From: Hysterangium stoloniferum
Lineage: Eukaryota > Basidiomycota > Agaricomycetes > Hysterangiales > Hysterangiaceae
Assembly: GCA_015178975.1 (NCBI GenBank)
Contig: WHVD01000001.1
Coordinates: 930,001-994,000, forward strand
Direction of reading: 5' to 3'
Length of the DNA: 64,000 bases
Made by a program: the position numbers and the translations under genes
Notes under the pieces: generated by a model
Databases searched by the model: none
The model's input: only the letters and a program-made list of their open reading frames with translations
Told to the model about the DNA's origin: nothing
In this document: positions 21,311 through 33,429 of the stretch, one piece after another
How the letters are laid out: each line of letters opens with the position of its first letter
How positions within the stretch are numbered: position 1 is the stretch's first letter

Positions 21311-23032
21311 ATGGATGGTTGGAACAAACTCCAGGCTGGTTTGACAGGTGTGTCTTCAATACCATGTCCTTGTATCACTCACTCAGATGTTAAATAGGCC
21401 TCAAACTTGGTGATAGTGCTAAAGGTTCGTGCATCGCCTCCAGAGTGACCTGCAGCTCTGATCTTGTGCGTTGGCAGGCTTCGCCAAGGGATTTAGCAGC
21501 TCTGTACAGGCCACTCGAGAGCGCCTTGGACAAGTCGCCCCGGACGAGATCACTGAACTCCCTCAAGGTGTGTTAGGATTTACGATATCTAGCCCAGTGT
21601 CTCGATGATGCCTTGTAGAGTATAAAGATCTTGAAGCTCGTGTTGATGCACTGAGGAACGCTCACTTGAACATTCTGAAGTATGTGTCTGAACGGCATGG
21701 TATATACACTGCTCTAACTTGCAGGGCAGGATCGCCCGAGTTTATGAAACAGAGACATACGACTAGTGAGTTTACGTCGCACCCCAGATGTATACATCTA
21801 ATTTGCCAATTAGCCCCACCCAAGTTCAAGAATCCATTTCTGAACTCTCCTCCAACATATCCCACACTCTAACCACATTTGCCAACACAAACCTCAAAGT
21901 ACGCCCAGTGCAATCTTAGCTGAAACTTATCACATTACCGTTTGGTTTTCAGGGCACCAACCTCCCTCTTCCGCAACCGACACCGCAACCCATCCACCCA
22001 CACAAGACTCTTCCTCATGCGCTCGCTCGAGCTTCGGCCGCCGGTAAGTTAGACCTCCCTCTGCCCTGCCCAGAATTACTCACCGCCTCTCCAGGTGCTG
22101 CCGCAATCGGCAACGACCGTCTAGGCAAGGCTCTTGCTGAGTACGCGGTTGCTCAAGAAAAGGTGATGACTCGCTCACCACCATTATGGGGCCAGCTAAC
22201 CCCGTACAGATTGGCAAAGCCCGTGTTGTGCAGGACGAGCAGATCCGGGCAGCGTTCTTGGGCCCATGGTCAGCGACATTGAACTCCAGCATTGCAGTTG
22301 CGATCAAGGCCCGCCAGGCTGTCCGCGCGAGCAGGCTTGAGCTTGATGCTGCGAAACAAACGTGGGTTTTTGGCTTTTGAGCTCTATTTTTAGATATTTT
22401 GGCAGCGTTCTCGAGTTGCCTTGCCCCGTGATCGCAATAATGTTCTGAACGATACCGTTAACTCAAAGCTAATTTATGTAAATGATGGACTGACCATTTT
22501 TCTCTTTCAGACTAAAGAATGCCAACCCTGCAAGGCAAGAGCAAGCCCGGTAAAGTCTCAAATAAATAACCACACTGATATCTTGACGACTCATTTTTTG
22601 AGTGCGCAGTCTGGAGGTCGAAAATGCCGAGGATGACTTGGTCCAGAAAACCGAGGTTGCAATCACATTGATGAAGACCGTTCTTGAAAACGTGAGTTTC
22701 GCTCTCTACTTCCAACTTGGCGATGGTCAGCTAATCTCATCCCGGTCTACCCAGCCGGAGCCCATCAAGAACATCAATGAGCTGGCCAAAGCGCAACTCG
22801 CTTACCATGCCGCCGTTGCGGAAGCCCTCCAGGCATCCCAGGGAGAGATTGACGAGCTCAGCATCGCTGCAGAGGGTGAATACAGGTATGCCGTTTGCTT
22901 TCATCCTTCGATGTGTATTAAGTGGTCATTTCCCTCGATCTCTCATACCTTGTTTCTCATTCATCATTTTCCGGCATTGTATCTTATTTACTCACCATCC
23001 CTATTTCGTCTAGAAAGTCCCGCGATCACTGA
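21311..23032 (+). CDS. BAR-domain protein, Gvp36-like
   Basis: BAR domains are curved helical dimers that bind and bend membranes; fungal Gvp36-type proteins act in Golgi and endocytic traffic. Start MDGWNKLQAGLTG (21311) matches that family. Further exons read FAKGFSSSVQATRERLGQVA (about 21480), YKDLEARVDALRNAHLNILK (about 21620-21680), ARVYETETYD (about 21730), AAAIGNDRLGKALAEYA (about 22095), AFLGPWSATLNSSIAVAIK (about 22250), VENAEDDLVQKTEVAITLMK (about 22615) and the segment NINELAKAQLAYHAAVAEAL (about 22770). The last short exon ends KSRDH with TGA at 23030-23032. Exon edges after the first are approximate. No damage seen. Confidence 0.85.
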
Positions 23033-25195
23033 GGTCCCCTTACATTAGTAGTCTTACGCCTCGTATCTATGTCGCCCATCTCATCCTTCTCCTGCGTACT
23101 TTGCTTCGATGTATCCGCCCCAAATCTGTTCTATACAGAGTGTCGACTGATGTGATAGTTCATAGTACAGATTAAATATATATACGGGTTTCGTTAAATT
23201 ATCCGTTGGGTTTGCTGTTCTGATATGCAGGCTTACTTCTGAGACTTGGCTGGCTTGCTTTTTTTTTGAACTTCCGTTCCGGGCGTCCCGGGCGGTTGGG
23301 TTAGACGGTGCGCCTGTCACATAACATAATGTTCTAGGGTGCCGCTGTTCTGGTGTGGACTGACCGGGTTGGCGGTCCGACGTCAATCGAGCTTAAAAGT
23401 GCCACCAACAATTGAAACCCTCGTTATTTTTCCTCTTTTCATGTGACTCACCTTTAATACATGTCGTCTAGGCATTCGTAGCCATGATATGCTCACCTGT
23501 GTAAGGTTCTATGTCTACACGGACATTCCAAATCAGTTAGCAATATAATAATCGCCCGAATTTCCATGGACATTTGATCCATCATTTTCTGATGTGCGAT
23601 GGCCGATTTCAAAAAGGACGGAAGGAAAACCAGTCCCCGGAACAAGCCGACTTTTCATGATTCTCGTGACAGAAACTGTCTATATAATTAATATGGACGC
23701 TAAACTATGAGCAACGGATCGCTTCTGACACTCGTCCAATGCGAGATTGCGAGGATCATCTGCTGCTGAAGTTTCACAAATTGCTATGGGCCATCACAAT
23801 GGCAAAAGGGAGTACCAGCCAGACCCGGGCGCAAGAAACTTCCGACCATATAAGACCAAGGCGCCCCCTCCAATTGAGACCAGCCATGAGCATGTGGAGT
23901 AAAATACTGAACGCTGGAAACTAGGGGGATGCAGGCTAGCGAGGTCACCGAGATTTTTGGACGCCTGCTAGTACCGCTACTGTGCGTAAACCCATTTTCT
24001 TGGGTGGATGTCGTGGTCCACTGCAGGACTACCTCGATAGATGCTCTCAACTTTTCTTTTTTGTCCCTCAATCGCCCCTCTGGCAAATGTCAGTCGGCGT
24101 AGCCGCTCGGTGCCGGCTCCACTGTATTACACGCTCCACAGTGGTGTTTCTACTTTCGGCGAGACGCTAGCCTATTTTCGTCTATCGGACAGGCATAAAG
24201 CCTATTACCCCGTGTCTTCTCTTCGTGCTTGCGCAGTCGCAAACTCTGAACGCATTCATTGATGTCTCATTGACGTATATTGTACTGAGATAACGCAAAT
24301 CACCGCTAAATATCCAAGAAATTGATCCAAGGCATGCCACAGATGTATTTTATAAGATTTGCCGTTTACAATAGTCTAGTGGGGGTGGTTGGTAGGCGAT
24401 AGACATTCTCCCGAATCACGCCGCAACTTCGGCCTCGGGTATATTATTCATACCCATTTCTTGATTGATTTCTAATACTTAACGGCCCTGTTGTTAAAAA
24501 AAAAATCGCATTACAGAGACATGGACAGGTGCACACCGCACATAGGTTCAGGATTACTGAGTACTAGTCCTACGAGCCTATGATACTGCGAAATATCGCC
24601 GCGTGATACATAATGGACGCAGTTCTAGTGATATTCGATTTGTCATTGATGAGAAACCGCTCGCTGACTTGCCTTTGAAATCAAAGTGCCAATCTAATCT
24701 GGAAGGAATAATATGTGGATATGGGTTATGAATTGTTAATATACTGAACCTCCCCCCGCCGCCGCCGCTAATCCACCTCACATACCCCGATCCCTTATTG
24801 GTAGCACGGCAACGGTATTTCGGTGTTTGACTCCGCCGTGACAGCGCTCATAGCCTCTATCTATTGACTTCTAACTGAAGCATGCGGAGCTGCTCCCGGA
24901 TTCCTTGAAGAACCGCTCCTTCCTAAAGGGTACTTTATTTTTGAAATTGTTAATAATAACCAAGACTTTTTTCACGTCAGCTTGAACGCAGCGCCAGGCG
25001 CCTAACCGTGGCTTACAATTGCGTGGGAAGCCACCGGCTGTTATTCATAAGGGCCGTAAGACACACGACCTTTATCATTCACCTTGATTAAGCAATGCTT
25101 TTCCTCGTTCCCTCAATCTGAGCCCATCCGTCGACTTCATTCCGAAGTATAGCCGTCTCGGTTTTCACATATAATCGACGTGCGCACGCCAAACC
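23033..25195. other. Intergenic, ~2.2 kb, no gene recognised
   Basis: It lies between the BAR gene 3' end and the DsbA-like gene. Only short frames without family features were seen on either strand. No terminal repeats, tRNA boxes or retroelement motifs were found. The last ~150 bp should hold the promoter of the next gene. Confidence 0.5.
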
Positions 25196-26089
25196 ATGAT
25201 GTCCTGTGACTCAAATCAGCCTTCCTCACATCCACCAAACACTATTAAAATTTCCATCGTCTCGGATATAACATGCGCGTGGTGCTACATTGGGTGGTAT
25301 GAAATCAAACGCGCCATTGCCAGACTTCAATTAGCGGCGGATTCGCCAATCAAGTTCGACATTGAGCACCGGCCGTTCCTGCTCAACCCTGCTTTCAAGG
25401 ACGACGAGGTCCACACCACCCAGTATATTGTCGAACGCATGGGGGTGGAGCGTTGGGAGCGTGCCGTTACCGTGCTCAAACAGCGAGCGAGCGATCTGGG
25501 TCTCACCGTGTGAGTGAAATTTTCACGGCGCCGCGGTCGCGCCTCACCTCGGTAACCTTCCGTTTTATCACAGTTCGCCGAATGTTCTCCTAGTCAGCAC
25601 TTGGAAAGTCCACAGGCTGTTACTACTAGCCTGGAATAAGGGGGGCAGCGAGCTCCAGGGAAAACTTCTCAATATCCTTTACGAAGCCAACTTCACCCGT
25701 TGTGAAAACATGGGAAATGCCGATGTTCTCGCAAAATATGCGGAAGACGTTGGCCTTATGACTAAGGATGAGGTGCGTTGTCTTTTCTCACGTCTCCACT
25801 TTTTTTCTTTCTGGCTGACTCATTTCCCGATTTTCGCCGCGACAGGCTCTAGAGTTCCTGCACTCAGATGAACTAAAATCCGAGGTCCAACGTATGGTAT
25901 CCTGCGCGCAACGCAGTGGTGTTACAGGTGTACCATTTACTGTGATCAATGGACGATGGGCGATTAGTGGTGGCCAGGACTCGGACGTATTCTATCCTGT
26001 GCGTACTGGAGGAAGAATTGACGTTATCACCCAGCTCACGTTAATTTCTCTAGCTCTTTGAGAAACTCGTGCAAGGACAGGAACCCTGA
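25196..26089 (+). CDS. DsbA-like thioredoxin-fold oxidoreductase (FrnE type)
   Basis: Four exons join in frame: 25196-25509, 25574-25772, 25846-25998 and 26054-26089, giving 233 residues, the normal length for the FrnE/DsbA-like family. The first beta strand IKISIVSDITCAWCYIGW carries a CxxC redox motif (Cys27, Cys30). The helical insert has FDIEHRPFLLNP and AWNKGGSELQGKLLN. The cis-proline loop is GVTGVPFTVINGRWAISGGQ near residue 200, as expected. Members catalyse thiol-disulfide exchange or glutathione-dependent isomerisation; the substrate is unknown. No signal peptide is seen, so it is probably cytosolic. Start was chosen as the first ATG in a 16-residue lead; the next ATG is directly after it. 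Appears intact. Confidence 0.9.
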
Positions 26090-26369
26090 TTTCCTCCCTC
26101 AGATATTAAGTTTCCGACATCATTTTCCGCTCGGAACTTCCAGCCATAATAGGCATTTTGCTCCCTTAACTCATCTCCGTAAATGTGCATCGATCCATTC
26201 AATTTGCATTCCTTTGAGACACCTAATTTCTTCCGTATGTTGTGCTTTTGCATGTATAGTTTGGAATGTAGTGCTTTTTCCCGTCGTCTTGGTTTGTGTT
26301 ATCTAGATTTCAAACCCGTCGCTCAGCACCAATTTTGCAATTTCCCCAGGCCATTAGTAACACTTGAAG

Positions 26370-27390
26370 CTTAAATACTTATTAGGCATGAGCGTAAGCA
26401 TGGGAAGCCAAGCCTCACGTGACGTGTATCCAGTACTAAATAACCGAAGGTGACTGCGGATGATTACAGCTATATATTCCGATCTAGCCGTGATCGATCG
26501 AGGAGAGTTGGGAAGTTCCTGTATTGTGTGAGGGCATCCTGGGTATCTAGGTTGGGGCCTAACGGGCATCGCCCACGATGCCTAGGACAGAGGCACGCAC
26601 TGATATCAATAATAGACATCCATGTGGGCGGGGTATATATAAGCAAAGACTCTTTTTTTCTCAGGGTTTACGCCCAGGCAAACTCGCGTCAAATCAGTGC
26701 TATGTTCATTATCATTTGCCAATACCTTCTCCATGCTTTAGAGCCCTGTTCCGAATGACCGACAATATGTCTAAGAAAGGAGACAGCAGCCGGATATATT
26801 ATATACTGGGAGTATGTATTGTTCGGACTGTCACTCCCTTTGAACGGCATAACACGGTTCCGGCACTTGTGGGTTCGCTGCCGTGAGCATGACAAGAGAG
26901 TCCTAATATCTACCTAACTCCACATAGGTAATACCATAGACTCTGCATAATGATGCCATTACGGCACCGGCGGCTGTAGTGGGGCTTCCTCCTTTGATCA
27001 TTCATCATGAGGGGCATGCTACGGTCGTATGTGGGAACGTCTCCCGCCGGCGCCGCTCATGCAACATCGACGGTTCTAAACTGTTGGCTTCGCCGATAAG
27101 TAAGTATCTATACATAGCCCATGTTGTCAGCACTAGCAGATAACGCTCAATCGCAGACCTCCCCGTCGCAGACCTGATTTCTACCAGCACAGTCTATGCA
27201 ATTACAGACTGGGAGGAAGTAACATCTCAACCACCAGGACACTCGTGAAGACGTATCCCCACAACCGCGGCGCTTGATAATATATGAGCCATTTTAGACG
27301 TTTAGTAAATTTTTAGTTGGCTTGATTCTCGTCTCCTTGCTTTAAAAAAAAAAACACCCGCACTTCTTCAATCTACCGAGTTTATGATCC
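26370..27390 (+). other. Conserved block X, one of three related copies
   Basis: The block is collinear with 50010-51420 and 60690-61760. Shared landmarks include GATTACA..TAT.TTCCGATCTAGCCGT, GCCTAGGACAGAGG, a TATATATAAG box (26634-26643), an ATG opening MTDNMSKK (26755), GACAAGAGAGT.CTAATAT, GGAAGTAACATCT and TTGATAATATATGAGCCATTTT. A TATA box about 110 bp before a conserved ATG suggests a decayed or short gene, but the open frames are short and not conserved beyond ~12 residues. No product is claimed. Confidence 0.7.
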
Positions 27391-28232
27391 CATTGTCATT
27401 TCTCGTGCGCTGCCGTTATTTGTTTCATTTTGGAGATCATTAGGGCTTTAAGTTGTTAGAGCCGTTGGCGCTCGTGGAACGAAATATTTCGTTGACGCGA
27501 TCGGAAGTTACAGTTACTGAAACGGCTCCACTAGCCTGCCAGATCATTAGGTAAGCAAGTTGTGTTGCGTGACTTGACGCGACATGTATGTGACGTGCGT
27601 GCCCTTCGTGACACTCTATTCTTGCTATTACACAAGAAAATGGGGAAGCGCTCTAACCATTCTTGCGGCCACCAAAAAACACAAAGAAACCCTAGCTGTG
27701 GGCATCCCAGCGAGCCTACCGTGAGGCGGAGTAACATACACATGAGGTAAGTTCGAAGTATTTTTTTGCAGTAGGGTAGTGAAAGCCTGTTGTCAAATAG
27801 GCTCACTGGGTCTATTAAAAATAGTATGAGTGTAAGCCTGGTGAAGCTTACCACAATGGACCTTTAATATTTAGTATCTGCTTCCTTAGATAATTAGGAT
27901 AAATGTGTGTAGTAGTTTTTTCATTATTGTTTTTACCTACTGTCACTATTGTGTACTGCCATCTCTGTTCTTAGATGAATATACTCAAGTCCTATCAACA
28001 TTGGACTGAGACTCAGTGAGGCTGCAATTGATGGCAGCCTTACACTTTTTTTTTGATACTGACTTTCCTTATTCACTACCAGCTCATTGCCTTCCTGCTT
28101 CACACTAAATCCATCAACTGGTGTTCCTCATTGCTCGCTTCATGAGGAACACTACCACTCAATTCAAGTTCCCAATTCTTGGCAGAACCATGTTGCCAAC
28201 ATTGTGATCAACAGACATCCACTGTCTTGGAC
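27391..28232 (+). other. Unassigned stretch with one candidate first exon
   Basis: The only notable item is an ATG at 27642 opening MGKRSNHSCGHQKTQRN and ending at a good GTAAGT donor near 27747. No following exon was recognised before the LTR at 28233, so a gene may have been cut by that element. A short T run near 28048 is the only other feature. Confidence 0.3.
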
Positions 28233-29648
28233 TGTTACAACCGGAAATCCTCCAGACTCCAGGTACACACCTGCACCCTACACGCACCAATTATCAGTTT
28301 ACTAGAATACCCACCAGACTCTGTATGTCAGACCTGTCCATGCTTGATCTTTGTTACTTCATGTATGTATCAGTCACTCCGTTCCTGTCTATCTCCGACC
28401 CTGTCCCATGCACCAGTCACTGGACCCCGCTCGGAAAACCCATCAGCTCTCTAACTGAGCCCCATTCCTGTTATGGTCAAATGACCTGTCACAATTTGGA
28501 CTCCACTCCACCCCATTCCCATTATGGTTTTATGACCTGTCATGATTTGGACTCTGCTCCGTTCTGTCCCATTCCTAACACCAAGTTTGGTGTTTATTTA
28601 TCTCATTTCATGTTTGCTAGTTTAGTTTTCATTATTACTGGATTTGGTATGTTATTCATTCCACAGTCTATATAGGAGGATAACCCAAAACTTTAAAAGT
28701 TATTTATCCACTAAAGTATATATATTTATATTGTTTGTTGTAAAATTAATATTTAATCAAATTCAGTTGATTAGGTATCACTCTGAAGAATGCAAAAATA
28801 TTAAGATTTATCCTATATCTGACAAAATTTAGTCAAACAATCATCTGTAGATTATTCTTTTGGAATAAATTGCACAATGGGGATTGGTACCCCAGATAGT
28901 TCTGGTTAACTCTCTAAACCAACTAAATTTAAATTATATGAAATATATTTGAAAGTTTGCTTGTATACAAGAGAATACATCATAACCCAAAGATTAAGTC
29001 ATAACCCAAATAATCTTGTTTAACCCAAAGATTAAGTCATGACCCAAATAATCTTGTTTAACCCAAAGATTAAGTCATAACCCAAATGATCTTGTTTAAC
29101 CCAAATAATCTAGGTTAACTCAAATAATCTTGTGTAACTATGTCATTTGTGTGTATTTTAAAAATGCATGCATATTTTAAAGATGAAATTTCAGGTAATT
29201 AAATATAAACTCATAGAATAAGTTGTCATGGCCAGAAGGAATAGACTCACTTGGAAAATATGAGGATTATTCAGTAAAATTTTGTATATTGAATAAAGTG
29301 TGACTATCCTCCATAGTCTGGCAGATGTTGTATATACAATCCAGTCAGAAAATCAGCTTAGATTCCCCAGTAATCTTAGTATATTTTCCACTCTAAACTC
29401 CTCTTTGAAACACACTGCTCTTACTTGTCGGAGCCCACGGGCTCTGACCCATCTATCACTCAACCTCTGACTTATCTATCTTGACTCCCCAACCTCAACC
29501 CATGAACCCCACCCGGACTCCCTGGGATTCCCATCCACCCATTTGAAATTGGACAAGACGATCTCATGAGGGTGCAGCCTATAAGCTGAAGCCAAGTCCT
29601 ACCAGCTTTCCTGTGGGTTTTTCTGGAAACTCTCTATTAAGTTCCGAG
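28233..29648 (+). repeat. LTR related to the 13047-13928 solo LTR, interrupted by a MITE
   Basis: It begins TGTTACAACCGGAAATCCTC, matching the reverse complement of the solo LTR end. It continues in register: the TGACCTGTCACAATTTGGAC words, the TTTGGTGTTTATTT stretch, GGCAGATGTTGTATATACA (29325) and AAGCTGAAGCCAAGTCCTACC (about 29585). The MITE at 28675-29312 sits inside. The 3' edge is blurred by the Tc1/mariner insertion at 29649; the sequence there no longer ends in the canonical CA. Confidence 0.75.
28675..29312. mobile_element. MITE C, GGAGGATA family (638 bp)
   Basis: The ends are GGAGGATA and TATCCTCC, flanked by ATA on both sides (28672-28674 and 29313-29315). The unbroken LTR copy at 13047-13928 supplies the empty site. 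Inside are three units of a 38-bp tandem repeat (AACCCAAAGATTAAGTCAT...). Copy B at 41191 has only one, and the 76-bp length difference equals exactly two units. Three-bp TWA-type duplications suggest the PIF/Harbinger group; this is inference. No coding capacity. Confidence 0.85.
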
Positions 29649-29650
29649 TA

Positions 29651-29790
29651 TGCAACTTATTGCTCTTTGCATAATTCATGGCGGAGTCCAAAACCTTCAT
29701 TTTTTGCCGCCGTTTTGAAGTAAGAAGTTGTAAAGGGCATATCTCCTCAAATATTGTGATTCAGGTCAAGTGTTGTATATAAAAATTGAT
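29651..29790. repeat. Left terminal inverted repeat of the two-gene transposon
   Basis: It matches the reverse complement of 33430-33576 for about 130 bp, including GCGGAGTCCAAAACCTTCAT, GCCGCCGTTTTGAAGTAAG and GGGCATATCTCCTCAAATA. Similarity fades after AATCAAGTGT-like sequence. Termini of this length are long for Tc1/mariner elements and may carry several transposase-binding sites. Confidence 0.9.
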
Positions 29791-30088
29791 GTATTTTTGT
29801 CTTTCTTGAAAACTATGGAGCCAAAATTTCCACTATCTCAACAGATAAAATGCATTACAACCTAATGAGTATGTGTTATAAGACTCCTTTTATATGGTAT
29901 TTAATGGTCAATTTTTTGTGAGAATATACCAGAGTGATTTCATTATACATATAAAGATTCTCATGGAGGGATTTGCTATAGATATTTGTGTTTTAGCCTC
30001 TAAAGCAATTTCTTTTTGGGATAGGTGCTCTACATTTTTCATCAGTGTATAGGCAGTGGTTCTTCGGAAACTGCATCCAATTACAATC

Positions 30089-31921
30089 ATGGGAGGCACT
30101 AGAAAGACCATCAGAGGTTCCAGAGGCCAATTCATAGCCACCACCCGTGTCACTGAACCATCCATCCCTGCACCGGCAGCTCCTCAGAATCGGCATCCTA
30201 AACTACGGCCAATTTTCAAGGATGCTGCCACAAAAAACTTGCAAAATCAACAGAATGACCCTGAGATAGATGAGATGCGTGTTGCAAATGTCCTTTTGGA
30301 GATGAAAAAGGGTTCTTCTGCTGCTATACATAACAAAAAACAGGAGGCAGGTTTTCGGGCAGTATCTGGTACTACTAGTAAGTAATCTAATATCTCCTAC
30401 TCTACTCTTATACTTTTATTTATTTATAGCTCATACCCATGGCTATCACAAGAACAACACAATCACAGGAGATCTTAGAGAAGATTATTTGGCCGAAGGT
30501 TTTTTTTTATAATTTACTAGATTTTTGATATTTCAGCTAATAGTTCTTAAATATACAAGGTAGTAGTGATATATTTAAGGACACAAGTGACTACAGTCAA
30601 GAATATGATGAAGTTGAAAATGATGGCGAGAATATGGTGTCTGCTGGACAAGTTAAAAACATATTCGAGATCCGATTTGAAATTCCATATGGAGCTGCTA
30701 CACGCGACCTCAGAATAAACTCAGATGCGAGATACACAGACTTCCTGGTTGACTTAGCAGATTCTATGGGTTTGAAGGTTTCCAACCTTCGGGTGGGATA
30801 CATTTTCTCTTTCTTGCCAAAATCCCCTAAACCCAAACCCAAACTGTTGGAGAGTGAAAAATGCTGGAACATACTGATATGTGATTTAGCTACTTGGATT
30901 GAGGCTGAAAAGCGTAAAAATAAAGGAAAAGGGATCATCCGGCCTTGGTCAGTTCGTATTGAGGATCTCAATAAAGATATAGCTGTCACACATGGAAAGG
31001 TAAGTTAAATTATATCAGAGACAATTTGAAACTTAACCTATTTATTAGCGAAAAAAGATACCAACAGATGATGTCAACCAGCCAGCCCTTCAGAGCCGCA
31101 TGGGAGATAGTGCTGACGCTTTCACAAAGGAACACGACATAATCAAGGACATTGAGAAATATCATGCATGCGACAAGTGTAATGCAGCTTGCACTACTCT
31201 ACCTAAGAGTTGGGATCACTATGTTTATACAATGGCAGATAAAGCTATTTGGGCCAATCTTGTGGTATGTATAATATCCATAAGACATCTATTTTTCTGT
31301 ACTAACACATAGAAGTCCCAAGGCAAAGCATCCATTACCAAGCCACCAACATCATTGGACTTAACACCTCGTATCCAGCTTCGTGACCTCAAAGCAAAGC
31401 TAGATGACAATTCCGCAGTCACCGAAACTCAAAAATTACTCGCAGAAATGCGGCAGCTTAAAGATTTTGTATTACCAATGGCCCTCAATCAGCCTGAAAT
31501 CAAGTTCCCAAAGGCAGCTGTACCAACACCATATACACCTATTCGAGTTGGTGATGAAGGTACACTCCATTTTCATGGGCGTCCAGGCTCTGCCTCTCCA
31601 AAGAATGTCTATAAAGCAGAGTCTCACAAAACGGCATCAGAAGTTGATTATCCTACTCTCGAACAGTGGCTGGGTAGCCTGGATGTGCATTCACTTCGTG
31701 GTCGTGACAACCAAAATTATAGTCGGTTCCGTCCCTTGTTCATAGAACAAGGGTTTCTTCGATTGGATGACCTCGCTGATTTGTCAGGAAAAGACTTGCT
31801 TGATTTATTTGAACAGCATGGAATGAATGCAGGAACAGCCAATCGACTGATCAGATGGGCAAAAGAGGACTCTACCATACTTTCAGTGGAACCCCTTCGC
31901 AAGAAATCACGCCATGAATAG
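30089..31921 (+). CDS. Companion protein of the transposon, SAM-like C-terminus (540 aa)
   Basis: Five exons join without a break: 30089-30377, 30430-30498, 30560-30999, 31049-31264 and 31313-31921, all with GT-AG edges. The N-terminus is basic (MGGTRKTIRGSRGQF), typical of DNA binding but not proof. The middle has ENMVSAGQVKNIFEIRFEI and a WSVRIEDLNKDIAVTHGK stretch. A small cysteine cluster CDKCNAAC lies at residues 307-314. Residues ~451-525 (WLGSLDV...DDLADLSGKDLLDLF...GMNAGTANRLIRWA) fit a SAM helical bundle, used for protein oligomerisation. It may assist transposition; that is inference. An in-frame upstream ATG-like start at 30056 is less likely. I know of no such partner in this superfamily. 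Confidence 0.75.
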
Positions 31922-31958
31922 TATGGGTAAAAGAAAACATTCTATTTGGTCATTACAT

Positions 31959-33158
31959 TTAGACATATCCACATTTATCATAGAACACATGTGCATCATC
32001 TGCCGTAATTGAAAAAACTGCACTTATCAACCGCACATATACATCTGAATCATCTTTTGCAGTCCAAGCAGCTCGCTCAACACCACCCTCATGCCGAATT
32101 TGTGCTTTGATAGCAGAAAACGCAAGCTCAATGGGGTTGTAGTCGGGGGAATAAGGAGGTAAAAATTCAATTCGCATTCCACTGTATAAAATCCAATTAG
32201 TAGTATAAATAAAAGAGGATTAAGAGAATACCGTGAATGAATTAGATCAATAATTCCTGGATCCTTGTGAATCTTGCAGTTGTCCATCACAATAACTGAA
32301 TTCCGGGCAGGGTATGGCTGCATGTGGTCCAGAAGGCCCTCAATAAATTCCATGAAAAGCTCCGTATTGAAAGATCCTTCAACAACTTTTACGGATATCA
32401 TGCCACTATGTGAGATGGCCAGAAGAACAGAATACCTTATATTTACATTAGTAGTTTAAAGTAAAAAACAGAAAAGAGACATACCGTCTTCCCCACATAA
32501 AAAAACATTTCCACAGAGCCCGCTGACCCTTTAGTGCCCACCCATACCCACAATAAGTTGTGTCCGACGGTCGAATGAGCTCTCATCTACAAAGACGAGT
32601 TGGTCTGCAATGTATGTCTTACCCATGTGATACACGTAGGCTGCACGTTTCTCTGCACTACGTTCTCTTGCAATCTTTGTAAGCTACATGAGAAACAATA
32701 CCGTTGAATATTAGTAACACCACTAAATGAGTAATAATAAAGCACATACCTTCTTCATAGTGAAACCCGACTTCTGAAGTGCTCTCCACACAGTTGATAA
32801 TGATACTGAAGTCCCACACATATCTTCTAGGCTCTCCTTCAGCTCGTCCAGGTAAATGTCCGATGCCTTTGCGATTGAACCAAGCAGAAACTAGAAAAGA
32901 ACGTCAGGTAATTATAATATGAAAATCTATGTGAGCACTCACCTCTCGATCGCCTTCATCAAGTATTGACTTTCATCCTTTGCATCTGCTAGGGGAGTGG
33001 ACAACTTGTCCAGTGCGCTTATAGATGGACAAGATACGTTCGATCGTTCGGCGCCGCTGACCCGTGTATTCCATAATCTTAGCTATAGATAAGTGTTTTG
33101 CCATGAAAACAAGGGTCCACCGTAAGTCATCGGACAAAGGTCGTTGTCGTGGTGGCAT
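31959..33158 (-). CDS. Tc1/mariner (IS630-type) DD34E transposase
   Basis: The start MPPRQRPLSDDLRWTLVF (33158) opens a helix-turn-helix region (SIAKIMEYTGQRRRTIERI). A second one follows in the next exon (TSVSLSTVWRALQKSGFT, about 32790). Catalytic residues are readable: first Asp in FVDESSFDRRT (about 32590), second in VIVMDNCKIHKDPG (about 32285), then Glu in PPYSPDYNPIELAF (about 32135). After splicing the intron at ~32232-32178 there are 34 residues between the last two, so DD34E. It ends at the stop near 31959. Two apparent single-base frame slips (about 32985 and 32545) may be real damage or reading uncertainty. It cuts and pastes the element at TA sites. Confidence 0.85.
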
Positions 33159-33429
33159 AGCGAGCGTGATGGGGAGAAGAACTGTCATGGCACAAACCGT
33201 GACTGTGTGACAAAGCAAAACCATTTTTACACGACATTGAGCACACAGATTACTTATTCCAACCGTAAAGAGTCTCAATATAGTGTTATAATTGGGAATG
33301 AAAAGGTCACCATTTACTTAAACCGCTAGATTTCTTGGAAAATTGACTAACTTATGTGAGGTAATAATACCGGCAGCACCAGCAGCACATACTTTTTGTG
33401 ACAATCTGGCACCATAGGAAATAAGAGAA

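Noticed and set aside
23739..24262. Small frames in the spacer between the BAR and DsbA-like genes
   Set aside because: They are short, mutually overlapping on both strands, and show no motifs or splice pattern.
28087..28675. Open frames of 72-116 codons on the + strand
   Set aside because: They lie across the LTR and its flank and do not correspond to known proteins.
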